Shown here: in pieces, positions 1 to 11,500 of the stretch
Numbering within the stretch: position 1 is the first letter of the stretch
Layout: every line of letters starts with the position of its first letter
DNA from: Owenia fusiformis
Taxonomy: Eukaryota; Annelida; Polychaeta; Sabellida; Oweniidae
Reading direction: 5' to 3'
DNA length: 64,000 nucleotides
NCBI GenBank assembly: GCA_903813345.2
Contig: CAIIXF020000011.1
Location: 29,196,166 to 29,260,165, forward strand
Translations under genes and position numbers: made by a program
The notes under the pieces: model-generated
What the model was told of the DNA's origin: nothing
Database searches by the model: none
Seen by the model: only the letters and a program-made list of their open reading frames with translations

Positions 1-1369
1 ATTTCATGGGTCTATGGCAGTATGGGGAATTTTCAAGTTGATCAATAATTTTCGAAACCATATTTCTAGATGTATTTTTAGATGTAGATTTCAAATATGA
101 CATCCCCTTGGCTGAATTTTGAATATTTAATGACTTAAATCAAGATTATTTCTTCTCGCATCTGGTCTATTGGTTAAGGAATTCTTAACTTTACAGTTTC
201 TATTATGAGCCTCAGATTACTGACTGCCTACCTTGATTCTTTATGCTTTGTAACTAACTGATGATTGGCACATTTTTCAATATTCATATTTTGTTGGATG
301 GTTGTGGTAAGGAATCATTTTGTTAACTCATTTAGAGGTTGAAAATGCTTGCAAATTGGCTTGATATGGTGTCACTGATCATTGTCCAATATATCGATAC
401 ATTTATTCAAATTTTTACATGCATATGCAATATCCCACATAGGATTTACGTGCATGTGCATTGGATTTACAATGATCCACATGTGTGTCAAATTCTACAT
501 AGAATTTACAATGTGAATGTATCGACATGTCACATCCAGCATGGGTTTTACAATTGTGTATCTTTTTGTCACATCTTGGTTCTTTGAGAAATAACTTGGC
601 TTGTTTTCCCAGGGGGTGAATCTACATAGCCTAGCTTCACCTCATTCACTAGAGCATATAGTTCTTCTTTCCTCCGAGTCCCCCCCCATTACCCTTCGCA
701 TTCGTTCGACTTCACTTCTTAAAAGAGAGCTCCGTCTTCACTCTTTCAGTTTACAATAAATCTCTGATCTCACCGGGCCAATCAGAGTTTATCGTCGAAA
801 TTCGAATGAGCTTCTATTTGGTCATTTCCTATGACATCACCACAAAGTTAATGAGCACATATTTAGCATGCGTTCCTTCCACTTCACTGATTGGTCGAGA
901 AAGGGTCAGCGTGGTAGATTTGAAATGCTTTATTACCCGGGCTGCCACAGGCACCAATCTTTGGGATGGGGCTGCTAAACTGTAATATAGTCTATACTAG
1001 GCAGAGGGTAGTTTATAACTAGACTCCGCTCGCAGGGTATCCCCCCATAGATGGTATGGTCAGATTTGTAGGATTTTTATTACATCCTTTGATGCCAAGT
1101 GGAAATCCCCAATCACAGTTTCAAAGATGGTCATTTATGTACGAAAAATTCTTCTATTAGTGTTGTTAATAAGTGTGTCAAGGCAACTGTTTGAGAGGTT
1201 GATTTGGATTTTCCGGATAGGTTTCTTGTTCTTGTCATAAAAATCTAAAACTGTTGCTTTTTAGGTGTGCTGAGAAAATCTTTAAGGCGGGATATGATAT
1301 TTTTAATCAAGTGGGTTGAATAAAGTATACAGAATGTATATGGCTTGATATTGCTACTAGTATATTGTT
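1..1369. other. Gene-free flank with a dispersed repeat fragment
   Basis: No open frame here looks coding; the longest has simple low-complexity content with no splice context. Around 680-735 lies a dispersed motif (CATTCGTTCGACTTCACTTC followed by TTAAAAGAGAGCT). It recurs in reverse at about 21930-21985 and 24165-24215, and in degraded form at about 34920-34960, so it is a repeat rather than a unique regulatory site. Confidence 0.5.
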
Positions 1370-1519
1370 ATCCCATCGAACGAAGTTCGGAGGGATATAG
1401 GGAACGCCTCCGTCCGTCCGTCCGTCCGTCCGGGCAATAACTCAAATACCGTTGGCCTGATTTTGTTCATATTTTGTACACATATACCCTATGGGGGTAG
1501 AAGTTCTGCTCGAAAGCCG

Positions 1520-2150
1520 ATTTTCAAAATGGCCGCTCATTTCAAAATGGCGGCCATTTTAGTGCCGATTTTACAGTAATTTAGGTGTAATAAGTAAAAC
1601 TGTAATAGCAATATGTTTTAAATGTAAAAAAATTATAAAGGACATTAATAATGCTACAAATGTAGATATTAAAGAAGCACATGGCAGCCATCTTGAAAAA
1701 TGGCGGCCTTTACTCATCATTTTACGATTTTTGCTGTAACTCAAAAAATAGTGGAGCGATTTTGTTCATATTTGGTATGTGAATACTATAAGCATAACAC
1801 ACTGTCTAAAGACACTTTTGGTAGAAGACGGCCATTTTGAAAAAAATTTGAAAAATGGCCGCCATTTTAACGTATTTTACTATAACTCGAAAAGTAGTGA
1901 CGCGATTTTGTTTATATTTGATATGTGAATACTTTAAGCATGGCACATTGTCTAATAAAACTTTGGGGAGTAGTCGGCCATTTTGAAAAATGGCCACCAT
2001 TTTTATGTGTGTTATTTTACAAGTATGTGTGTGATTTTTCAAATCAAAATACTATAAGCAGACATTTTAAAGGTGGCTACTTACAAGCATATTATTTCTT
2101 CTGATGACAACTTGGCTAGTGAGCAGCCATTTTGAAAATGGTGGCCTTTC
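1520..2150 (+). repeat. About 145-bp tandem core of the outer element
   Basis: The motif GCCATTTTGAAAAATGGC and its variants recurs at about 1685, 1829, 1976 and 2123, a period of 144-147 bp, each time followed by a similar TTTTRCTRTAACTC..AGTRG..GATTTTGTT segment. Each unit contains a self-complementary GGCCATTTT/AAAATGGCC stretch. Core repeats of 120-170 bp beside a microsatellite are typical of pearl-like elements. Confidence 0.6.
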
Positions 2151-2230
2151 TGGTGTGTTGTTTTTATGTCACCACCAAAAGTGGTGACATATTGTTATGG
2201 TCTCCGTTTTTTTATGTCACCACCAAAAGT

Positions 2231-4250
2231 GGTGACATATTGTTATGGTCTCCGTTTTTTTCTGACGGCGTCCGGCGGTTGGAGGTTGGAGGTTGGCGTC
2301 CGGCGGTTGGCGTCTGTAACAATTTCTTACAACTTCCTATAACTTAACAAATACTGTTTAGACTGACTTCAATTTTTTTCTAAATCATCTACATGTTCTC
2401 AGAAGTTCAAATCTGACTTTAGATTTGACATTTGACCTTCAATGACCTTCTCAAGGTCAAAAAGGTCTTTTTTCAACTTGCTTCACATTGACTAAATTTT
2501 TTTTCAAAATCATCTACATGTTCTCAGAAATTCAAATGGTGACATATTGTTATGGTCTCCGTTTTTTTCTGACGGCGTCCGGCGGTTGGAGGTTGGAGGT
2601 TGGCGTCCGGCGGTTGGCGTCTGTAACAATTTCTTACAACTTCCTATAACTTAACAAATACTGTTTAGACTGACTTCAATTTTTTTCTAAATCATCTACA
2701 TGTTCTCAGAAGTTCAAATCTGACTTTAGATTTGACATTTGACCTTCAATGACCTTCTCAAGGTCAAAAAGGTCTTTTTTCAACTTGCTTCACATTGACT
2801 AAATTTTTTTTCAAAATCATCTACATGTTCTCAGAAATTCAAATCTGACTTTAGATTTGACAGATTTGACATTTGACCTTCAAATCTGACTTTAGATTTG
2901 ACATTTGACCTTTAATGACCTTCTCAAGGTCAAAAAGGTCTGTTTTCAACTTGCTTCAAATTGACTAAATTTTTTTTTCAAAATCATCTATGTGTTCTCA
3001 CAAATTCAAATCTGACTTAAGATTTGACATTTTACCTTCAATGAACTTCTCAAGGTCAAAAAAGGTCACAAAGGTCTGTTTTCAACTTGCTTCAAATTGA
3101 CTAAAAAATTTTTTCAAAATCATCTACGTGTTCTCAGAAATTCAAATCTGACTTAAGATTTGACATTTGACCTTCAATGACCTTCTCAAAGTCAAAAAAG
3201 GTCAAAAAGGTCTTTTTTCAACTTGCTTCAAATTGTTTTCAACTTGCTTCAAATTGACTAAATTTTTTTTTCAAAATCATCTATGTGTTCTCACAAATTC
3301 AAATCTGACTTAAGATTTGACATTTTACCTTCAATGAACTTCTCAAGGTCAAAAAAGGTCACAAAGGTCTGTTTTCAACTTGCTTCAAATTGACTAAAAA
3401 ATTTTTTCAAAATCATCTACGTGTTCTCAGAAATTCAAATCTGACTTAAGATTTGACATTTGACCTTCAATGACCTTCTCAAAGTCAAAAAAGGTCAAAA
3501 AGGTCTTTTTTCAACTTGCTTCAAATTGACTAATTTTTTTTTTCAAAATCATCTACATGTTCTCAGAAATTCAAATCTGACTTTAGATTTGACATTTGAC
3601 CTTCAATGACCTTCTCAATGTCAAAAAAGGTCAAAAAGGTATTTTTTCACCTTGCTTCAAATTGACTAAATTTTTTTTTCAAAATCATGTACATGTTCTC
3701 AGAAATTCAAATATAACTTTAGATTTGACTTTACATTTGACATTTGACCTTCAATGACCTTCTCAAGGTCAAAAAAGGTAAAAAAGGTCTGTTTTCAACT
3801 TGCTTCAAATTGACTAATTTTTTTTTTCAAAATCATCTACGTGTTCTCAGAAATTCAAATCTGACTTAAGATTTGACCTTTAATGACCTTCTCAAGGTCA
3901 AAAAAGGTCAAAAAGGTCTGTTTTCAACTTGCTTCAAATTGACCCAGTTTTTTTCAAAATCATCTACATCTTTTCAGAAGTTCAAATTTGACTTTACAAG
4001 TTCTCAGAAGTTCAAATCTGACTTTACATTTGACATTTGACCTTCAATGACCTTCTCAATGTCAAAAAAAGTCAAAGAAGTATTTTTTCAACTTGCTACA
4101 AATTGACGAATTTTTTTTTCAAAATCATCTACATGTTCTAAGAAGTTCAAATCTGACTTAAGATTTGACATTTGACCTTCAATGACCTTCTCAAGGTCAA
4201 AATAGGTCAAAAAGGTCTTTTTTCAACTTGCTTCAAATTGACTAGAGGTT
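2231..4250 (+). repeat. Helentron 5' tandem core array (about 130-bp units)
   Basis: The first part is a 308-bp tandem duplication (2231-2538 and 2539-2846) starting at GGTGACATATTGTTATGG. It is followed by about ten units of roughly 120-140 bp built from TTTGACCTTCAATGACCTTC, CAAGGTCAAAAAGGTC, CAACTTGCTTCAAATTGAC and TTTTCAAAATCATCTAC. Two further partial units lie at 13860-13985 beyond the ORF. No coding potential is seen. GACCTTC/AAGGTCA hexamers recur throughout and resemble nuclear-receptor half-sites, but their spacing follows the repeat, so no regulatory role is claimed. Confidence 0.8.
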
Positions 4251-5397
4251 ATCAAACTAAATCATAAACGGTGTTTCCTAAGTTCAAGACTACATATCAG
4301 TATTTTTGGTTGAAGGTCATATAAGTATATATAAGTATATATAATTTAGTCATATAAGGTCAGGGTATACAGTCCTATGAAGGTTCTACACATATTAACA
4401 TTTAATTAAAATTTTGCACCAATTTTTACTTACAGATTACTTATACCATTTTCCTTTTAACCTAGGAACTGGATACTCACCCAGGAATGGCTCTACAAAG
4501 AGCATATAGCTGAAGAAAAGAATACATACAAGAGGCCTGAACTTAGGGAAGGGCTTATATCTATTCTTTTCTCCACCTATATGCTCTTTGAATTCTTCAG
4601 ATATAGTAAGTATATATGGATATTAGTAGGTATTAGTATATGACAGTTAAGGGAAATTTTTAGTTGAATATGAATGTTGCCCAAATTAAAGAAAAAATTT
4701 TCTGTGTCTCAAGAATAGTTCTTGGTCTTCTCTTCATTGTGGCACTTCAACATATTCATTTATGCTTCCATTCTGAAAAACTGAACAGCTACAAATTTTC
4801 TGTCTGAAGTAAATGTCTAAGTATAATCATTTGAGAGAAAAACAGTGGAAAACAGTTACCAAAGATGAGAAGTACTGAATTAAGAAAAAAGCTTTACAAC
4901 AAAAGTTCAGTGTTTCAAATATGTTGATTATTTGTTTTACAGGGATAGGTGTTTTAATCCATGAATTTCTTTGTTTCATTAATTGTATAAATCATGATTA
5001 TTAAACACATATTCCTGTACAGTGATAAGTTTATTGTTGGCATGAAAGCATTAATGTTCTTCACATTTTGAAAGAAGTTGGAACATTTGGATGTTATGAT
5101 GTTATTGCAATACGTTTACATTTTCTTCAAAATAACAATTTAGTCAACAAGATTAGTAAATGAAAATACATTTAAATATAAATTTTCTTTCCATATAAAT
5201 GTGCAAAGAACATTTGATATCAGTTTATTTATATTCAAAAACACTGTTTTCCTTTAACTATATAACATAAAATATAACAGCACTTTAAAAATACTCATGT
5301 TTTATTCAATAATTTGTTAAAAATCATCTGTTCTCAATTTATTGTTATTTTGTCATTTCAGACATAAACTAAAGTGATCAGCAGTTCATCGTCAACC
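4251..5397 (+). other. Helentron 5' leader, non-coding
   Basis: AT-rich and without a coding-like open frame. Near its end the sequence CATTTCAG at about 5353-5360 would serve as a 3' splice site just upstream of the ATG at 5398, suggesting a spliced 5' leader for the transposon transcript. No promoter can be pointed to with confidence. Confidence 0.4.
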
Positions 5398-5562
5398 ATG
5401 GAAAGAGGTGAAAAACAAAAAGAAAAGAACAGTGGTACAGTTCAAGAGGATCCTTCAATCATAAGTAGTTGGTTCAAGAAATCAAATAAACAAGAAAAAT
5501 CTCATGCTGTACAAATAGAACTTAGTAAGTGTGAACAAGTGGAAAAAAACAAAATACAGTAG
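5398..5562 (+). CDS. Short N-terminal Helentron frame (54 aa), out of frame with the main ORF
   Basis: The ATG at 5398 sits in an ideal Kozak context (ACCATGG) and opens a 54-residue lysine-rich frame (MERGEKQKEKNSG...) ending at TAA/TAG near 5562. The main transposon frame, one register away, is open from 5519 with no ATG until 5663. The basic, charged composition matches the start of the main protein, so this probably encodes its true N-terminus, joined by splicing or broken by a frameshift. A perfect donor GTAAGT lies at 5525; the nearest acceptor that restores frame is AG at 5566-5567, implying a very short 43-nt intron. If neither is used, it is an upstream ORF. Confidence 0.4.
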   Translation: MERGEKQKEKNSGTVQEDPSIISSWFKKSNKQEKSHAVQIELSKCEQVEKNKIQ

Positions 5563-8500
5563 AACAGAACAGTTATTGAATAATAAGAAACTAAGTAAAA
5601 CCAATCAAAATGAAGATTTGCCTAAAAAAAGGTATTGTGCTAAATATACGGCTGAACACAAAATGGCAAAAGAACTGTCTGAGGATAAATCTCCCAAAAA
5701 AGATATATTACACCAAAATAAAGAATCCAAAAAGTCACGAGCTGAATATATGGCAAAATACAGAAAAAGAAAGCACGAAGAACTATGTGAATACGAGACT
5801 TCTAGAAAGAAAATGAAAAGACAAAATCCAGAATACAAAGAAAGAGAAAATGAACTAAAAAAGAAACGACCTGGAAGAAAAAAGGAGATGGCAAAAATTG
5901 TACAACAGAAGGCAAACAAAAGACAAAATCCAGAATACAAAGAAAGAGAAAATGAACTAAAAAAGAAACGACCTGGAAGAAAAAAAGAGATAACAGAAGA
6001 TGTACAAAAGAAAGCAAACAAAAGACAAAATCCAGAATACAAAGAAAGAGAAAATGAACTAAAAAAGAAACGACCTGGAAGAAAAAAGGAGATAGCAAAA
6101 ATTGTACAACAGAAGGCAAACAAAAGACAAAATCCAGAATACAAAGAAAGAGAAATTGAACTAAAAAAGAAACGACCTGGAAGAAAAAAGGAGATAGCAA
6201 AAATTGTACAACAGAAGGCAAACAAAAGACAAAATCCAGAATACAAAGAAAGAGAAATTGAACTAAAAAAGAAACGACCTGGAAGAAAAAAGGAGATAGC
6301 AAAAATTGTACAACAGAAGGCAAACAAAAGACAAAATCCAGAATACAAAGAAAGAGAAAATGAACTAAAAAAGAAACGACCTGGAAGAAAAAAAGAGATA
6401 ACAGAAGATGTACAAAAGAAAGCAAACAAAAGACAAAATCCAGAATACAAAGAAAGAGAAAACAACTTGAAGAAAAAAAGACCTGGAAGAAAAAAAGAGA
6501 TAGCAGCACGTGCAATAGCAAGGAAAATCAGACAGAAGAGTGATAAATACAGAAAAAAGACAACATTGCGAGAAAAAGGGAAACACACCGGACAACTTAA
6601 AACAGAGCAGCTGATCAAAGATTTCAATATGAACTCTTCTAAAAAGCCATTTTATGTGTGTACAGCATGTCACCAAATGTTCTATCGTTGCAGTGTCAAG
6701 AAATTTAAAGTTTTTAATGATTCAGCAAGGCTTTGTAGTACTAAAACAAAAAGTGTCAGGGATATAGAATGGATTTGTTTGACATGTTCTAAGCAAATCA
6801 AGAATGGTCATATTCCATCTGTGTCAGTATACAATAAAACACTATTTCCTGTTATCCCATTGGAATTGAGAGACCTTACTCCACTTGAATGGCGATTGCT
6901 ATCACCAAGATTACCATTCATGAAGTTGCGTGCTGCACCCTCCGGAGGGCAACAAAAGATAACTGGGAATGTTGTAAATGTTCCGGCAAATGTAATACAA
7001 ACAGTGACATTGTTACCAAGGTTGCCAAGTAATGACAACACCATACAGGTAAAACTTAAACGACATCTGAAGTACAAGTCCTTTGTTTCTTCAGAAAATG
7101 TCAGGCCGGAAAAATTAAGAGAGGCAGCAGAAATTCTCACAAAGAAAACATTGTTTAAAGGAGAAGGTATACAAACTAATAAAAATTGGAAATCATTTGA
7201 ACCAACCATAGACGAAACTGAAAACTATTTAGAAAGGTCCAAGACACAGAAAGTAACTAGAACAGAATATCATCATGGAATTGTACCTAAAGACAATACT
7301 AATACAATTGATGGTTTGAATTCAACTTCACCATCTAAACATGGACCAGAAGATCCTCTAAAATCTCGACAATCAACGTCTGGAACAGAAAATCCTGAGA
7401 ATGTGGTTCCTCCATTAGACAGTGCCGTTACTGAAGGTGGGAGTATGGTTCCATCACCAGCACCACTAAAATGCTTACATGATGATTTTGTACCAACAGG
7501 AAAAGGAAAAGATAGTTCTTTAGAAATTAAATCACCACCTTCTAGTGAAAGCAAATATTTAAGTTCAGGAACACTACATGATGCCGGCATGTGTTCCTCC
7601 TCAGGTGCTAGTGTATCATTGCATTCCCAAGAATCAATGGAACCTTCTCTATCAGATGATACTAAACCTGATTTCAGTAGAAAACAAAATGGGAAAGGTA
7701 CTCTTTCAGCAATCGCTTCGTATCACCAAGGGTCATCAACATTTAAAGACTCCAGTCGTGGCAAACAGTGTACACCGATGGCATTTGCAGCTATTGGATA
7801 CAGTTCTTTTAAAAATGCAAGGTACTGGGAAAAGCATGATATGAATTATGTTCTTCAGAGTGGTGATCATGTCTACAATTCAAATACCCACAAGTATGAC
7901 TACTATGACAGTGATGAGTTGCCAAAATATTACTATTATGAAACTAAGAAAGTTGAGATGAAGTGTGATATGTGTTACTTTGGTATTTTGAATGAAAAAC
8001 ACAAAGTATTTCAAGCATTGAGCAGTGCGTTAGAACATTCATCAGATGTAATGGTTACATGTGCAGGTTTCACGACTGCTATAATGAAACGAGAGAACAA
8101 ATACTTTTGGTTTGATTCACACTCAAGAAACACCAAAGGTCTTTTACATTGTAATGGGAAAGCAGTATTGATGAGGTTTCCAAATCTAATTGCAACTGTT
8201 AATCATATATTCAAGTTGTATGAGAATAACATTGGGTGTCAGTACCAATTGACATGTATACAGACATCTGTAGAGAAAGATTTCAAACTAGCTGATGTAA
8301 CTCATCTAACAGGCCACAATGTAAAAGGATTGAGCACTGTTATACCAAATGTTAGTAATGAAAATGATAGCTGCCTGACAGCAAGTAACACCTATGTTTG
8401 CAATGAGAAGAGAGGAAATTCAATTAGTAATGACAAAGACATATCAGGAGATATACAAGTTGAATCCAATATAAATGAAGAGGTTTGGGAAGAGATTGCC

Positions 8501-11500
8501 ATAGATAGTGAACATGGTAACTTGGATACACTTCTCACATCCCCTGATTATATTGAGGAAAATGAAAGGGATATAGTGTACAACATTGCTCCAGGTCAGT
8601 ATAACATTCCTTTAAATATATTCCAAGATATGTATAGCGAAGAGCTAGCATTTCCAAACATTTTTGTTGGTTCTTCACGAACTCCTCAGTCTGAAAGACC
8701 AAGCAAGAAAAAGTTGTATTACAGTGAACTGGTAAAAGCTGAATTAAGAAACATTGACAGAAGAGCAGCTCAATGCACAGATAATATTTTCTTTAAAACC
8801 AAGAAACTACAAATGCAGCAATTATCTGATAAGGCGAATATTGCCATCAGAAAACTCCAGACAAAAGGGCAAAAACTCACAGCATCGAAGGTGAAAGATT
8901 CAGAACATATAACTAATTTAATTCACCATGATAAGGGATATAAAATATTAAAAACCCTTCGAGGATCACCTCCCTATTACCAAAAAGCTCACAAAGATCT
9001 ACTAGCAATGATTAGAACTGTTGGACCTCCAACTCTATTCTGTAGCTTCTCTTCGGCTGAAACACGATGGCCTCATTTGCTTCAAACACTTGCTAAGTTG
9101 GATGGTGAAGATATAACACTACAGGAAGCAAGGGATTTGAAATGGTCTGAAAAGTGCAGGCTCATTCAACTCGATCCAGTTATGTGTGCCAGACATTTTA
9201 ACCACAGAGTCAATTATCTCTTCAATCACACATTAAAGAGTAAGGATTCTCCAATTAAAAAAATGAAGGATTTCTTCTACAGGGTAGAATTCCAAAATAG
9301 GGGCAGTCCACATATCCATTCCCTTATTTGGTTGGATGGAGCACCAAATATTAATCACTGCCAAGATATTGAAATTACTGCTTATGTCGATTCTGTTATT
9401 TCCTGCCATATACCATCAAGTGAAGAAGATGAAGAACTCTCTGAGTTGGTTCAACTCCAACAACACAGGCACACACACACTTGTAGAAAAGGTAAAAAGT
9501 TCCAGTGCAGATTTGGATATCCTCTACCACCGATGTCATCGACAACAATTTTATATCCTTTAGACAAGGATAATCCTGATTTCAAAAAACATACAGAAAA
9601 TTGGTCCCATATCAATGAAGTGATAAATGGTCTTAAGTTTGGCGAGGACATATCATTTGAAGATTTTCTCTCAAAAACCAAACTTACTGAAGAAATGTAT
9701 TTACTTGCTGTATCAGCCAGCTTGAAAAAAAGGACACTTTTTCTGAAACGACAGCCATCTGAAATACGAAGCAATGCCTATATTCCATTTCTGTTGAAAC
9801 TTTGGAAAGCAAACATGGACTCTCAAATTTGTCTAGACTCATACGCTGTTGCTATGTACATTTCATCATACATTATGAAAGACCAGAAAGGTATGAGTGA
9901 GCTTTTAAGATCATGCTGTGAAGAAGTTGAAAGAGGAGCAAGTTCTATTCGAGATCAATTAAAAACCATTGGTAACAAATTTCTAAATTCAGTGGAAATA
10001 AGTGCCCAAGAAGCAAGTTACATTTGCCTTCAGTTGCCAATGGTTCAATCCTCGAGAGCAGTAAAGTTTGTGAACACAAGCCCTGAAGAAAACAGAGTAT
10101 TTTTACTTAAACCCAGAAATGTACTTGAAACTCTTGATGATGATGATGAAGATATTAGCTGCAAGGACCAAGTACAAAGGTATTGTGATAGGCCACATTC
10201 ACTTGAACATTGTACATTTGCTGAATATTCTGCATACTATGATGTTAAAACAAAGTCCATGCAGCCAACTCAAAGAAAAAAACCTTACATTCTGCGATAT
10301 GTTCATTACAACAAAGAAAAAGATCCCGAGAACCATTACCGTGAACAGCTTATGTTACATACGTCCTGGAGAAAAGAAAGTAACATAAAAGGAACTCATT
10401 CTTCGTATGAAGAAATGTTCTTTAAAAGACAAGAGGACATCAACCTACAAAAAGCCAAGCTTGAACCATTTTCTGAATATATTGATGAAGCTATGGATAT
10501 GGTGGAAAATGAAGTAAATGAGCCCTACATCGATGATACAATTGCACCTTGTACTGAGGCAAATGAGGAGAGAGATGTAGCTATAGATGAAAAGAACAAA
10601 CAGGAGCGAGATGATACCTGTCATTATTCTACAGATCAATCATGTAATATAGATAAGCAGTTGAAAGCAACCCGAGAAATGCAAGAAACAGAATATTCCC
10701 AATTAATGAGATCTTTAACAATAACGCAAAGGGGATTTTTGAATCATATTGTCCATCATCTGAAAACATGTGATACTGCAATTTACAAATTTATCAATGG
10801 AGGTGCTGGTGTAGGGAAAACACACTTAACAAAAGCTATATATCAAACTTTAACAAAATATTTCAACAGCAGGGTGTCTAATCCACCAGATGGCATATTT
10901 ATTTTGGTTGCAGCACCAACTGGGAAGGCTGCCTTCCTCATAGAGGGAAATACAATCCATTCTATATTCAAGGTGCCAGCAAATCAAGGTTTTAATTATG
11001 AACCATTGACATCAGATAAGCGAAATACGCTTAGACACAAACTACACAATTTGAAACTTTTAATAGTGGATGAGATATCCATGGTTGGCAACAATATGTT
11101 AACCTTTATTCATAAACGCTTACAAGAAATTACTGGAGTTCCTAAAGATTTTGGTGGATTACCAATTATTGCCGTTGGTGATTTTGGACAACTTGCACCA
11201 GTTTGCGATAACTGGATATTTTCTGATCTGAAAAGGGGGTATGGCTCTTTAGCTACAAACCTGTGGCATAATTTTCAAATCATGGAGTTAGTTGAAGTGA
11301 TTCGACAAAAAGAGAAAACTTTTGCAGAAGCTCTTAACAGACTTCGTGTAGGGACACATACAGATGCCGACATAGAGTTATTTAGCAGTAGGTGCATTTG
11401 TAGAGACAGTGATAACTATCCACTTAATGAGCAGCACCTTTTTCTCAGTAATAAGAAAGTCAATGAACACAATGAATCTGTATATTCACTTTCTTTGTTA

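Noticed and set aside
339-587. 82-codon plus-strand frame
   Set aside because: Made of repeated CACAT/TTTACAATG words; composition is low-complexity and non-coding.
5605-6676. Long minus-strand open frames opposite the start of the Helentron ORF (up to 340 codons, Phe/Leu/Ser-rich)
   Set aside because: They are the antisense reading of the in-frame 102-bp minisatellite; a repeat with no stop in one unit stays open throughout.
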